This document shows, in pieces, positions 47,164-58,900 of a stretch of 64,000 bases of DNA. Position numbers and translations under genes: made by a program. This DNA comes from Theristus sp. LFF4_11. Lineage: Eukaryota > Nematoda > Chromadorea > Monhysterida > Xyalidae. The notes below the pieces were generated by a model. It had not been told where the DNA came from and ran no database searches. It saw nothing but the letters and a program-made list of their open reading frames with translations. Position 1 is the first letter of the stretch, and each line of letters opens with the position of its first letter. Location: positions 1-64,000 of the forward strand of contig JASANC010003703.1 of the NCBI GenBank assembly GCA_030248135.1, written 5' to 3'.

Positions 47164-49392
47164 ATGATCAGTGATACAGCAACGCTTTTAGTCGTGCTTT
47201 CCGCACTTTTCTGTTCAAGTGAGTACAGAAAGTCAAAAACGTTTTGACTTTTTTGTCAAAGTCAACTCGAACGGACAAATTCCGTTGTAATTCTTGAGTA
47301 GCTGTTGGTTCGTGAAAAAGTTGCTCGTTGGTTGGAGTAACCCCTTCAACAAGATGATTTTTCCAGTTTTCCTTCCAGTGTTCAGCGTTACTAAATTATC
47401 AACTCGACTACAACACCATTCTGTCCGGTTTAGTTTCATTTCGCGAACCCATGTGCAAAGTAACATCGAGTTGCGCAGACCAAGCAAAGTATTGAGTAAC
47501 AATAACTGCAGTGGTCGTCAGTCACGTGATCGATCTAACGACGCACGCACACCCCGGCTACTACAGTCTCTGGCACACGTACGATTGCGTCGTGACGCAG
47601 TGGAGCAACTGGTCGCCGTGTTCAACGTCCTGTGACCCTGGAATCCGCAAACGATTCCGAGTGGTCAGAGAGGCTCGCGCACGGACGCACACTGTTGCGG
47701 CGTTGCCGGACGAAAGTGCGCCGCTGCAGGTTGAGTGATTGCGGCTGTGAGAAGAAATGTTCAACAAAAAAGTTAACTTTTTTGTTGAGTACATTGGTAT
47801 GTACATGTACCGTATTACCTCTATTAACCCCCCCCCCCCAAATTAAACCCCCCTCCAAATTAAACCCCCCCCCAAATAAACCCCCACCTCCTCGACAAGT
47901 TTCCAAATAATCCCCCCCAAAATAAACCCCCATGGGGGTTTATTAGAAACCTGTTTGAAACACATACCTAGCGAATTCAGTGGCTGAATGCAGTGACATT
48001 GGTGAAATTGTGCTACCAAAGGCCCCAAAGGGATGAGTTAGTAGTAATTTCATCACAAAAGGCTGTTACAAAAGGAAATCTCTGTGAAAAGTAGAAGTTT
48101 CTGCGACTTTCTTGCCTGCCATGCAAGGTATTTTTGCCATTTTTCAACAAACCCCACTCCTAGAATTTGTTTGTAAATAAACCCCCCCCAAAATAAACCC
48201 CCCAAAAAATTAACCCCCACCCCCAGAAGTCGCTGAAGAAATAAACTCCCATGGGGGTTTATTAGAGGTAATGTAATACGGTATGTACCTTGTTGTTGAG
48301 TTAATCAGCGTAGGAATTGATTTAAGTGTGGTTTTTTACTTTAGATGATTCCGTGCGGTCGTGCAAAGTTGAGCGAGGCGCAGTTCTGCATGAATTTCGT
48401 GTGCCGTACGTTCTTCAAAAGATTATAGTGGACAAATAGCATTGATGCTGACCTTTTATTTTTTATTAAATGACGCTACCATCGATTTCGGAAATCCGAA
48501 GGCGCCAAACTCTGGTGGATTTCGGGAAAACAAAATGTTTACCGTTCCGTGAACCAATAGCCTTGCCACGTTGTGGAAATATTTTTAGTGCTGATTGTCT
48601 TAACACGATTTCCATTGTGGTGACCGAAAGGCGGATGACTGAGTTTTTTTTGTTGAACAACAATGAGTAGAAAGTTACTAAACACGGACAATATTAGAAA
48701 GTAAAGTGTGGCCGAATTAATGAGGCAGTCCATCAAGGCGGGATCAGGCGCAGACTAGGAGTTGTACTTTTCAAAAAATTCAACATAATTCCCAATCATA
48801 TGAAAACCATTAGCTTAAAAAAACACGTCAAATTTGACATCTAATTGGGTTTCTGAACGTCGTCAAATTTCGCGCGCTGCTTGCATCCTGAAAAAAGCTG
48901 CCATGTTTACTCGGCCATTCCGTACATGGTCAGTTCGTTTGAATGTAACACAGACGAGACGTGCGGTGCGAGAAAGTGCCCGGTCGAGGAGCGATGCCTG
49001 GCAGACGAGGCGGCACACGACGACGAACACGACGAGCGTCTGCAGGTGCGTTGCTTCTGTCGTGCTGCATACGCGCGAAACACACGCACGAAACTCTGCG
49101 AAGGTTGGCCTTTGTTGTGTGTTCAGGCGAATTCGAAATGAAAAAATGAAATAAAAGTGATCTACTTGGATGTAACAGTCCCTCTGGACATTACAGCTCA
49201 CACATTCAGCTAATTACCTGCTCACTCTCGCGCACTTATCTTTTCTATCGGAAACGGCATTTTTTGTGAAACAGATTGATTTTATATTTTCCAGATCACC
49301 GGAACTTTAAAAAACAGCGATTGTGAATTTATGTTCCAGAAATCGCACCCGGTTACAATGCTGGCAGTTTGTTCGATTTCGACAGTTTGTAG
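47164..49392 (+). CDS. small secreted protein with one thrombospondin type-1 repeat
   Basis: About 186 residues in five proposed exons: 47164-47218, 47512-47729, 48345-48409, 48934-49103, 49340-49392. Residues 1-19 form a signal peptide (ATLLVVLSALFCS), so the product should be secreted. The TSR spans about 42-112: YDCVVTQWSNWSPCSTSC with the WxxW core, GIRKRFRVV, then IPCGRAKLSEAQFCMNFVC, giving six cysteines in the spondin/F-spondin-like arrangement. A second cysteine-rich segment (ECNTDETCGARKCPVEERC ... RCFCRAAY ... KLCE) follows and resembles an EGF-like or small disulfide module. The C-terminus is IAPGYNAGSLFDFDSL. Weak point: the exon-3 donor (48409) was picked to keep phase; the better-looking GTACGT four bases upstream gives the wrong phase with exon 4. 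Exon 4 begins 6 bp after a MITE. Confidence 0.75.
47761..47788. repeat. 28-bp perfect palindrome
   Basis: TCAACAAAAAAGTT followed by its exact reverse complement, in intron 2 of the TSR gene, 21 bp before a family-B MITE. Confidence 0.95.
47810..48281. mobile_element. TA-targeting MITE family B, second copy
   Basis: It starts CCGTATTACC and ends TAATACGG, flanked by TA on each side (47808-47809, 48282-48283). It is C-rich near the ends (AAATTAAACCCCCCTCC) and shares its unique core (GAATTCAGTGGCTGAATGCAG and following) with the copy at 12923-13380 in reverse orientation. It lies in intron 2 of the TSR gene. Confidence 0.92.
48704..48927 (+). mobile_element. MITE family A, full copy beside exon 4 of the TSR gene
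   Basis: GTGTGGCCGAATTAATGAGG, CGCAGACTAGGAGTTG, AAAAAAACACGTCAAATTTG, GCGCGCTGCTTGC and a final CTCGGCCATTCCGTA. The proposed splice acceptor (GGTCAG) begins only a few bases after its right end. Confidence 0.9.
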
Positions 49393-49982
49393 TGCGTTTG
49401 AAGCAATTCGTTTGATAAACGAATCTAAAGATTTGATTGAAAAAAATTGATAAACTCAATAATCAATTATTGTTTCATGCTCGAGTGTTTGGAAAGTCAA
49501 ATTTCTGTGAAAACACAGGTGATATTGTTTTAAAATGATATTATCACTTCTGCTCTAAGCCTCTGGGAAAAGGAAAACAAACTGCGCTAATAATATGGCG
49601 TGGGACGGTTTGTTGAAGAAAAAAAATCATTTGCGATATCGTGAAGATTCATCATAACGGTTGCTGCGCCTTTTTCACTGGTCTCCATTGGCAACCCAGA
49701 CTCAGCCACTCAAGTTCTTTCTAATGCTCACAAACACTCTCCGCCATCCGTGGACGCGCTTGTTTAGAGGCAAATAAGACAAAACAGGGCGGTATATTGT
49801 TAGCATCTCATTTGCATTACTTCTCACGGGACGCTGAATCAGAGACAGTCTCACTTTACTTTTCTCTAGCCATGACCGCCAGCTTTAAGACTGAAAATAA
49901 TTCAACGTCAACAATGGCGTTTTATTGAGTGATGTGTTTTTAGCTGGTTTTTTCTTGCTTTTGCTGTTTCTATCGCTCAATC

Positions 49983-52900
49983 ATGAGCACCCAATTCGTA
50001 CTGGAGGATGTTATCTCGCCAGCACACCGACGACTTGGCTGGGGCAGGTTTGACAAAGAATCAATTTTTCTATTTGGATTATTTTTGTCAACAAACAAAT
50101 GATAGTTTCACTTTTTATTGGAGTTTCTTTAGAGTTTTCCGTTTTTTCGAAACGAAACGGAAAAGCGGCGTTGAAGAAAATAATTAGCGCGTCAAGGCGG
50201 ATTGATTCAAACTTGAAGCTGATCTGATTTTTTTGCCAACTGTGGCTAGTCCGTGGTCTGAAAAAGCGGAATCTAAAATTGCCCCGGGTCAATTTCCCCC
50301 TCATTTTTAGAACTGAACTGAATGGTTCTGGCATAGAGAATGATATGAATGGTAACAAACAAATGAACAGGCGTTGGATGACCTACAGCACTTCACAAAA
50401 GAGCCATTTCCAATTGTGATTCACACAAACAATTCATCCGCCGAGGATTGAACCGCGCGAGCGTTCGGATTGCAAAGCCGACGCGCTATCCACTAGGCCA
50501 TCAGCGCGCAGCCCGTTTTCTCGCACAGATTCCAGCCGGACTGGCTGCAGAAGCTACACAACGCGCGCTGGCTGGTGTTCGCGTTGGTGCTGTGCGCGAT
50601 CGTGCAGTCGCTGCTGATTCACTCGGTCATTCCAATCTCGCTGACAACGCTCGAGCGACGCTACAAACTGTCGAGCGTGCAGATGGGCGTCTTTGCGTCC
50701 GCCTATGATCTGGCCGTGCTCGCGTGCCTCATACCGGTAACGCATTTCGGCGAACGAGGTCAGAATGGGAAACATGAAGCGCGGAATGGAATGATGATGT
50801 GCAACGCAAGAAACAAACTTTCCAATAGTTCTTTCTGGTGCTTGAGACAACTGAGAAACGCACGATACGCAACGTTTCACACAACGCAGTCTCAGAAGGA
50901 TTGAAGCGACACAAAAGCTTACACAAAACGTTTCACAGAACTCATCTCAGAGCTTCATCTCCATGAAACAGATAAAAGCGTGAAACGTTGCGTCGACCTG
51001 CTCGTTGGTTGAAACGTTATGTGAAACATTGTGTACACTGAGGGGGTCAAATGATCACGTCAAAAGGGGTTTCGGCAGTCAAAAAGATCCGGATTCCAAG
51101 CAGTTGAGCGATAGATTTACCTGTTGAAGCTCTTAGTGGTGACAAACGGCGTAGGCCCAACCAACCACTTTGACAACCAGGACACAAAGGGCGATGGCTA
51201 ACGGGCGGCATGGTGATCATGGCGATCGGTTCGATCATCTGTGCGTTGCCGCAGCTGTTAGCCGGACCGTACAGAGGCTACAATCTGAACACGACACAGT
51301 TAGACGAGACTGACGTGTGCAGCAGTGATGCAGGTTGGCAGATGACTGGAAAAATGATTTGTAAGTACACAGAGACTGTAGCGCAGTTGTACGACTTCTG
51401 TCTTCCGTTCTGTAGGTGGGAAGTTCGAACCCCGCTGTGGATAAGACACATAATAGAAAAACTAAAGTGAGCAATAACATCTAATGGTCTGCTCCCTCCA
51501 GATTCCAGAGCCGAGGGTATTGGGCTCGGGGCAGTCTTGCCCGTTTCCGCTGAAGTTTGGTACCTTATGCTTTCCGGAACCGGTTCACGAACTATTAAAA
51601 AAAGCAAAGTGTCAACCAAACAATGAGTTCGTTGACTACATTCAGTTTTACAAAAATCGACTGATCACTGAACCAACAGCCACCTTTTTTCAGCAACCCT
51701 ATCTGCTGCCAACTTGAGTGATACGGTCGTAGCGAACGACGATGGTCTGTTCATCGGACCGAACGCGAGTTGGTTCTATTTCTCGCTGCTGCTGATCGGC
51801 AACTGTCTGCACGGCATCGGCGCAACGCCGATCTGGACGCTCGGAGTGACGTATCTCGACGAGAATGTCACGCAAGAGGCGTCGCCCATGTATCTTGGTG
51901 GGCGCGTGAACATCCGAAAAACCACACAAATCACAAAAAACAGAAATTTTAAGAATGGGCCGAACGGTTCTGCTTTTGAGCATCTGGAATTTTTTGAAAG
52001 TTTGATTAAACTGTTGTGCGGTGTGCCTATTCTTGTACTAATTTGAATTGTCGGGCCCGGCTTCGGACCTCTGACAGGGCGAGCCTGGCTTTGGGTCTCT
52101 GTTTGGATCTGTCTCCGGGATTCCACCTTTTATGCGCGACAACACACGTCGTTGCACACGCATTGAAATGTGACCGTTTTCCATTCTGCCACAGGCGTGT
52201 TCTTCGGCTGCAGCTTGATTGGCCCCGTGATCGGCTACCTCGGCGGCTCGGCAATGTTGCGCGTCTACGGAGACTGGATGACAGTCGAACAGTCGGAGTG
52301 GGGGGCTTTTGAAAATGACTTTTTTCAGCGAACAACTGCATGAACACGTCAAATGGCAAAACTGTGGGTGTATAGAATGAGGTATCCATCGATTTCAATC
52401 TCAAACAGCATAAGCGTTCATGATCTTCTATTGAAAAATAAACGCTGCAGAAAAACTTTGAAGGTTCGTGTCGAGACCGAATAGAGCAATTGCCGTACTA
52501 TGTCGACCGCTCACAGTTTTATGATTTGACCATAAGATCGAATCTAATCGTCGATCTTGATTAAAGCCAATCATTATTTCACGAGCAGAATCCTGATCAC
52601 GCCGGAGCATGCGAGCTGGTACGGTGCCTGGTGGATGGCGTTCTTGCTGGCAGCCGCACTCGCTTTCGTCGCTGCATTCGTCATGTCCGCGTTCGCACGA
52701 CGACTGCCCGGTGGGGTACTGTAGTTGCAGTTGCGCCTGGCATGGCACCACTGAAAAATCAAGTTCAAAATCAAATATTCGCTGTTTCAAAATATCAAAG
52801 ACCACTGTTTCGCTGATGTTTCAGCCGGACATAACATCCGTCTGCGCTGGTCATCATTTTTGATTGGGCTGTGCAGCCCGGGCCTTGTCGTACTGACGAG

Positions 52901-55900
52901 AGCCTGGGGGCCCGCGGTATACGCTTACCAGGCGAAACCGCACGAAACAGTGCTTGCACTAGTTGTAATTCATAATAGCTTGACAGTTGTGACGCAATGA
53001 GCTGCGGTGGAACGGCCGTGCGTTTACCGCCACGTGATGCCATGATGCGCGGCGAACATTGTGGCAAATCTGCCTACCGTATGCCAGCAGGCGCACATAG
53101 CGCGTTTCACACGGTCTCATCGCAATCATTCATGGTCAATTCTCCATTCAGATGCGCCACCGGAAAACGCCGTGCTCGACCTCGCGTCGAAAATCCAGTT
53201 TGCGAACAATCGTGCTGAGTTGTGGCACGGCGCACAGGCTAGTACTTTGGCATGTTTTTTCTCAACTTAAGCGGCATTCATGAAGCAGCATTTAGTGACG
53301 CGCAGCTGTGTTATAACATAGATATGCGGTCACTAAATACTGCTTCATGAATGCCCCTTTATTTTTTTCAAACTATGAGGCAAACTCAGTTTTTAAGTTT
53401 TCATTTCAGACAATTTTCAACTCCACAACGTACGTCTTTTTGTGCATGGTCGAGATCTTGGAATCCGTGTTGTCGACTGGTGTCGTGAACTTTTTTCCGA
53501 AGCTACTCGAAAGTTTCTTTCAGTTTTCGCCCAGCGTCGCTTCCGCGATTACCGGTGTGATTTATGGCTGTTTACCGTGCTTTTTTATAAAAAGCCTAAT
53601 AAATAATTCATGAACTCCAATCAAATTTTTGTCTTCATGAAGTTCGTTACAACATAATTCCGCCATATTTTACACGCCAATGAAAAGTGTGCAAATAAGT
53701 GTTCGGTGTCCTGTCTGCCTGGGTGTCCCGCGCGTGGTGTCCGTAAAAGTGGCAACACCACACTCGGCACCCTGGTCTTTTGGTCCGCTTTTGTTTTCGG
53801 AACACCATGCATTTTATGTGTACTTCCGTGGTACACCCTGGCGGACAGGACACCGGACACCTTTTTAGCGTGATATTTTGAGAGAATGATCATGCGGATG
53901 CGCGAGCGAGCGCCAGCGAGCGGACAGCGCATCACGCATAATATGAGCCGTTATCCCCTCGCGCGCTTTTTTCAAATTTGCTCGCTGCGTCCTGCGAGCA
54001 TAGTATAAGCCACAAACTTGGTTCCGTGCACACGAAACGAACACCCAAAGTTGTGCTTGGAGCCGCGAAAAAATTTTTATCCGACTACTTTTCATACGCT
54101 GTAGACACGAAAAACCTATTCTGAAAACAGTGTTACTTCTTTCCCTTTGTCCTTTTTTTTCAGGTATGTAATCAACATGTGTTCGCCCTTTCAATTTTTG
54201 CCTGCGACACTTTCACAGTCGAACAAAAATGTTCCCTGGGGTAATTCCACCCGGAGATTTTGAAAATTGGGTTAATTTTTTACCCCGACCCTGTTTTTGG
54301 GTAAAAATTGGGCATTTTTAATTGTTCGGAGGGTTTTCACCTGGTTTTAAGTGTTCGCCCTTTCAATTTTTAGCTGGGACACTTTCACAGTTGAACAAAA
54401 ATGTTTCCTAGGGTAATTTCATCCGTATTTTTTGAAAATTTAGTTAATTTTTTTGCCCGGGCACTTTTTTGAGTCAAAATTGTGCATTCTTTGAAAGTTC
54501 GTAGCATTTTGACTGGGTATCAGTTTTTCACTCTTACAAATTTTGTCTGAGCTGCGAAAAATAGTAGGAAAAAGGTCTAGTCCGTAGTAATTCAATGCGC
54601 TGATCACGGATTTTGGGTTAGTTTTCTTACGTGAGCAACTCTAGATGCTGAATCGTGACGATTTCGGGCGAATCGGCCGTCGAAATTGGCGAAATCGGTC
54701 CAGAAACGAAAAACAAGAAAAGATTGTTTTCCAGGGTAATTCAATGCGCTGATCACGGATTTTGGGTTAGTTTTCTTACGTGAGCAACTCTAGATACCGA
54801 ATCGTGACGATTTCGGGCGAATCGGCCGTCGAAATTGGCGAAATCGGTCCAGAAACGAAAAACAAGAAAAGGGTGTTTTCCAGGGTAATTCAATGCGCTG
54901 ATTACGGATTTTGGGTTAGTTTTCTTACGTGAGCAACTCTAGATACTGAATCGTGACGATTTCGGGCGAATCGGCCGTGGGAATTGGCGAAATCGGTCCA
55001 GAAACGAAAAATAAGAAAAGGATGTTTTCCAGGGTAATTCAATGCGCTGATCACGGATTTTGTGTTAGTTTTTTATGTGAGCAACTCTAGATACTGAATC
55101 GTGACGATTTCGGGCGAATCGGCCGTGGAAATTGGCGAAATTGGTCCAGAAATGAAAAACAAAAAAAACGGTGTTTTCCATGGTAATTAAATACACTGAT
55201 CACGGATTTTGTGATAGTTTTTTCATGTGAGCAACTCTAGATACCGAATCGTGACGATTTCGGGCGAATCGGCCGTGGAATTTAGTGAAACCGGTCCAGA
55301 AATGAAAAACAAGAAGTCGGTGTTTTCTATGGTAATTCATTGCGCCGATCACGGCTTTTGGGTCAGTTTTCTTATGTGAGCAATTTCTAGGTACTGAATC
55401 GTGACGATTTTGGGCGAATCGGCCGTAGAAATAGCATAGACGAAATTGCCCTAAAAACGAAAAATGAAAAACCTGAGTTGTGTGCCCAACGTATTGTGAT
55501 TTTGGTCCGACCTTCGGGGCTTATGTAAAAGTCAGAATATTATCTAAAAATGCGGGAGACGCATATAAAAGGAGGAATATGGCCTTGTGTAAGCAGTGAA
55601 AGACTTGGCTCGACAACCTTTTCAAGTCTCTGATGTGGTACACACGGATACAAGTACATAAGAGTCATATTTTTGCGCCGTTTATTTTTTATTTAGGTTG
55701 CAAGTGGCAACCCTCGTACATTGTAGACAAATGAAACTTTCACATTTGCCTTTTTCTAGCATTTAGCGACCTCTAAAACCACTAAAATAACGATCAGACT
55801 TTAGATCGCTGACACTGGTTTGCACAAAGTGTATCGCAGAGGCATTGGGAACGCAAGGTCTCCTTCTGTGGCAATGACTCACCGGTTTATCCTGGCACAA

Positions 55901-58900
55901 GAGTTTGGTAAAAAGGGTGAAAATCAACGGAAGACAACACTTTTTGCACTGGTGCTGCTGTATGCACAGCGGTGCGTACGTTAGCAACAACGATAAAGCT
56001 ACATGCAGCAATGTTTTGCAATCTCTGATGTTTCTGTTTTTTGCACAGAATTTACAGTATAGCCGATTAAACATGGCAGCTTTTTTCAGGGTGCAAGGAG
56101 CGCGCGAATTTTGAATAAAAGAAAAAGAAGTTCAGAAACCAAATTGTATGCCAAATTTGACGCGTTTTTTAAGCTAATGGATTATCCGTATTATTCTGTT
56201 CATTCTTTCTCCCTTGCACACATGATTGGAAATTATGTTGGCATTTTTGAAAAAGACAACTCCTAGTCAGCGACTAATCCCGCCTTGACGGACTGCCTCA
56301 TTTATTCGGCCATGCTGTTCAGAATTTCGCACATGATGTGATTTTAGACTAAACTGAAGAGGACAATTGAAAAATATCTAGATAACTTCAAAATTTTTAC
56401 GCTTTTCAACAAGCTTGTAAACAACAAACGCGGCGCAAAACTATGACTCTTATGTACTTGTATCCGTGTGTACCACATCAGAGACTTGAAAAGGTTGTCG
56501 AGCCAAGTCTTTCACTGCTTACACAAGGCCATATTCCTCCTTTTATATGCGTCTCCCGCATTTTTAGATAATACAAACATGCGCCATGTGGCAGGAAGCA
56601 CGCTGGTGCCTGCAGCAGTGGCCGGCAACATCGTCGGAGGCTGGCTGACCAGACGCCTGCATCTCGACTACCCGGCAATGCTGCTGCTGTCGATTCTCGC
56701 GGACACGGCCACCATTCTGTTCGGCGGATGTTTCCTGTTGTACTGTCCGGTGGGCAAACTCGCCGGTGTCACGCACCCGTATACGCACTCTTATGACTTG
56801 AAGTGAGAATTTAAAGGAAACATTGTCTACAGAGAAATTTTATTGGAATTATTGTCATGAGTTAACGTTTTTGACAGCGGAATATTGAAATGATTGTCGC
56901 CCATTTCAATTACTCTTGTCTCTTGTGAGCCTTTTTTGCTAGTTAGTGCGCAGTGTTTCACCGTTTACCACTTTTTATTAACGTTGCTAACAACGTGACG
57001 GTACAACATGGCATCAAAAATTGCAGAGTAAAACCTATCGTGATCCAATAGCAATGTTTCTTTACGACAATTCTAGTTCTCCAGCCGATTCGTCATCAGA
57101 GAACTTCACATTGCGACACGAGTGCAATCGCAACTGCGGCTGTTCGCAGTCAATGTGGATGCCGGTGTGTGATGTCCGCTCGGGTGTCTCGTATTTTTCT
57201 GCCTGCTATGCGGGTTGCCAACAAAAATGGGTAAGTAGCTTTGATTTTGAGTTTCAGAAGATTGAAACCAGACACTGAGAAGTTATTTCTCAACTAAATA
57301 GTCTACAAATTTGTTATTGCTATTGTTGATTTATTCAAACGTGTCCGGACTAAAATGACGTCATTTGCTTTAAAAACGCCCGTTTGTCAAAGTACAAGCA
57401 CTAAAATTTCAGTTTGGTGTGACTGATTCGACATTCACCATTTATGTACGGGAAGAAATCGTACATGTACAGAAAGTCTGATTTGCTGTGAACGACAAGC
57501 GCCAGTGGGATACGTTTAAAAAAATAAGTCATACTACAAACTATGCACTGGTTGCACTGGTTACTCAATAAAATTGTTGAGTAACCAGTGTATATAACCA
57601 ACCGGTGGTTTGTGACTCAACAAATTTGTCGAGTGTTTTGTTGAGTAATATTTCACCAACTCAACATGGAATGGACTTTCAGGCAGAGTCGTACTCGAAC
57701 TGCAGCTGTGTGGACGTTGATCAAGAAGAGCAATCGTCAAGCATTTTGAGCGCCGGGTCCGTCATTCCGGGCGCCAGCGAAGTGCACGCCGGCTTCTGCG
57801 AATCGAGTTGCTCATTGGCGATACCGTTTCTGATAATTTTCGCGAGCTACGTTTGTGTCGGCTTCATCAGCTATGTGCCAATCCAAGAATCGGAACTTCG
57901 GTGAATGCTTTTCAGTTTTACCAGTCGACTTTTTGTGAACGCATTTCTTGTTTTTGATGCAACGCCTTGTTGTTTGCAGAGCAGTGCCATTCCACCAGCG
58001 GTCACTTGCGTTCGGAATCCGGTGGATTTTCATTCGTATCCTGGGTAAGTTACTCGTGAAAAATTGGAAAAAATTGCAGCTTGTTTTCTTCATGTGTGGC
58101 GTTGAAAGCCGCCAGCTGTCTCTGCAGGTTTCTCGAAAATTATTAATTCAAAGAGCTTGCAGTTATCAGAAAAGTTTAGTTGATCTCATGAATTCTCATG
58201 ATCACAGGAACGATACCGGGCCCAATTATTTTCGGTCGCTACATTGATGCAGCATGCTTATCGTGGCAAATTGACGAACCGCATAGCGTTTTGGAATGTG
58301 CCTTATACGACAATGAACGTCTGTCGTTCATCATTATAGTAGTCGGTATGTTGAAAATGAAAAAGTTTCAAAAAGCCATAATCGGTGCCAGTTGAGCCAC
58401 TGAGAATGTAACCAGAACACTTCTTTTCTATGCAAAGGAACGCCGTTGAAGTTGTTGACAATATTCTGTTTGTTCGTCGCGTGGCATTACGGACGCAAGA
58501 GGCAAGTAGTCATTCCGCTCAACGAAGGCATACCGCTTGAGACGCTCACGAAACAACAAAACGGCACTAGTGACACGGCGTCGAAGCCCGTAAGAGTGGT
58601 TACATGTTGTTTTTTACTTTTATCAATTCAAGTGTATAGTGTGCTGTATTTTATAAGCTGGTAAAAGTACCACTTGTAGTGCGAATATACCTAAAAATAA
58701 AGTTATTGCAGTGAAAAGTCAAAGAAAACAAAATCTAGTGTAAAAACGTTATGCAACGTTTTTAACGCAAACGTGCTTTAGAGATAGGAGCTGGAAATGT
58801 CACGTAATGTCTCATGCAAATTTTTGCTTCCGCCACCCATAATAACATAGGTACATTGCGCGTTACATTCAACGTCGCTTTAAATGTTGCACTAAATATT

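Noticed and set aside
50441..50515. Functional tRNA-Ala(TGC) gene
   Set aside because: Box-like motifs and an anticodon-like loop are present, but the acceptor and T stems do not pair.
54580..55460. CRISPR array
   Set aside because: Units are about 149 bp and repeated throughout, with no short repeats separated by unique spacers, and the host is a eukaryote.
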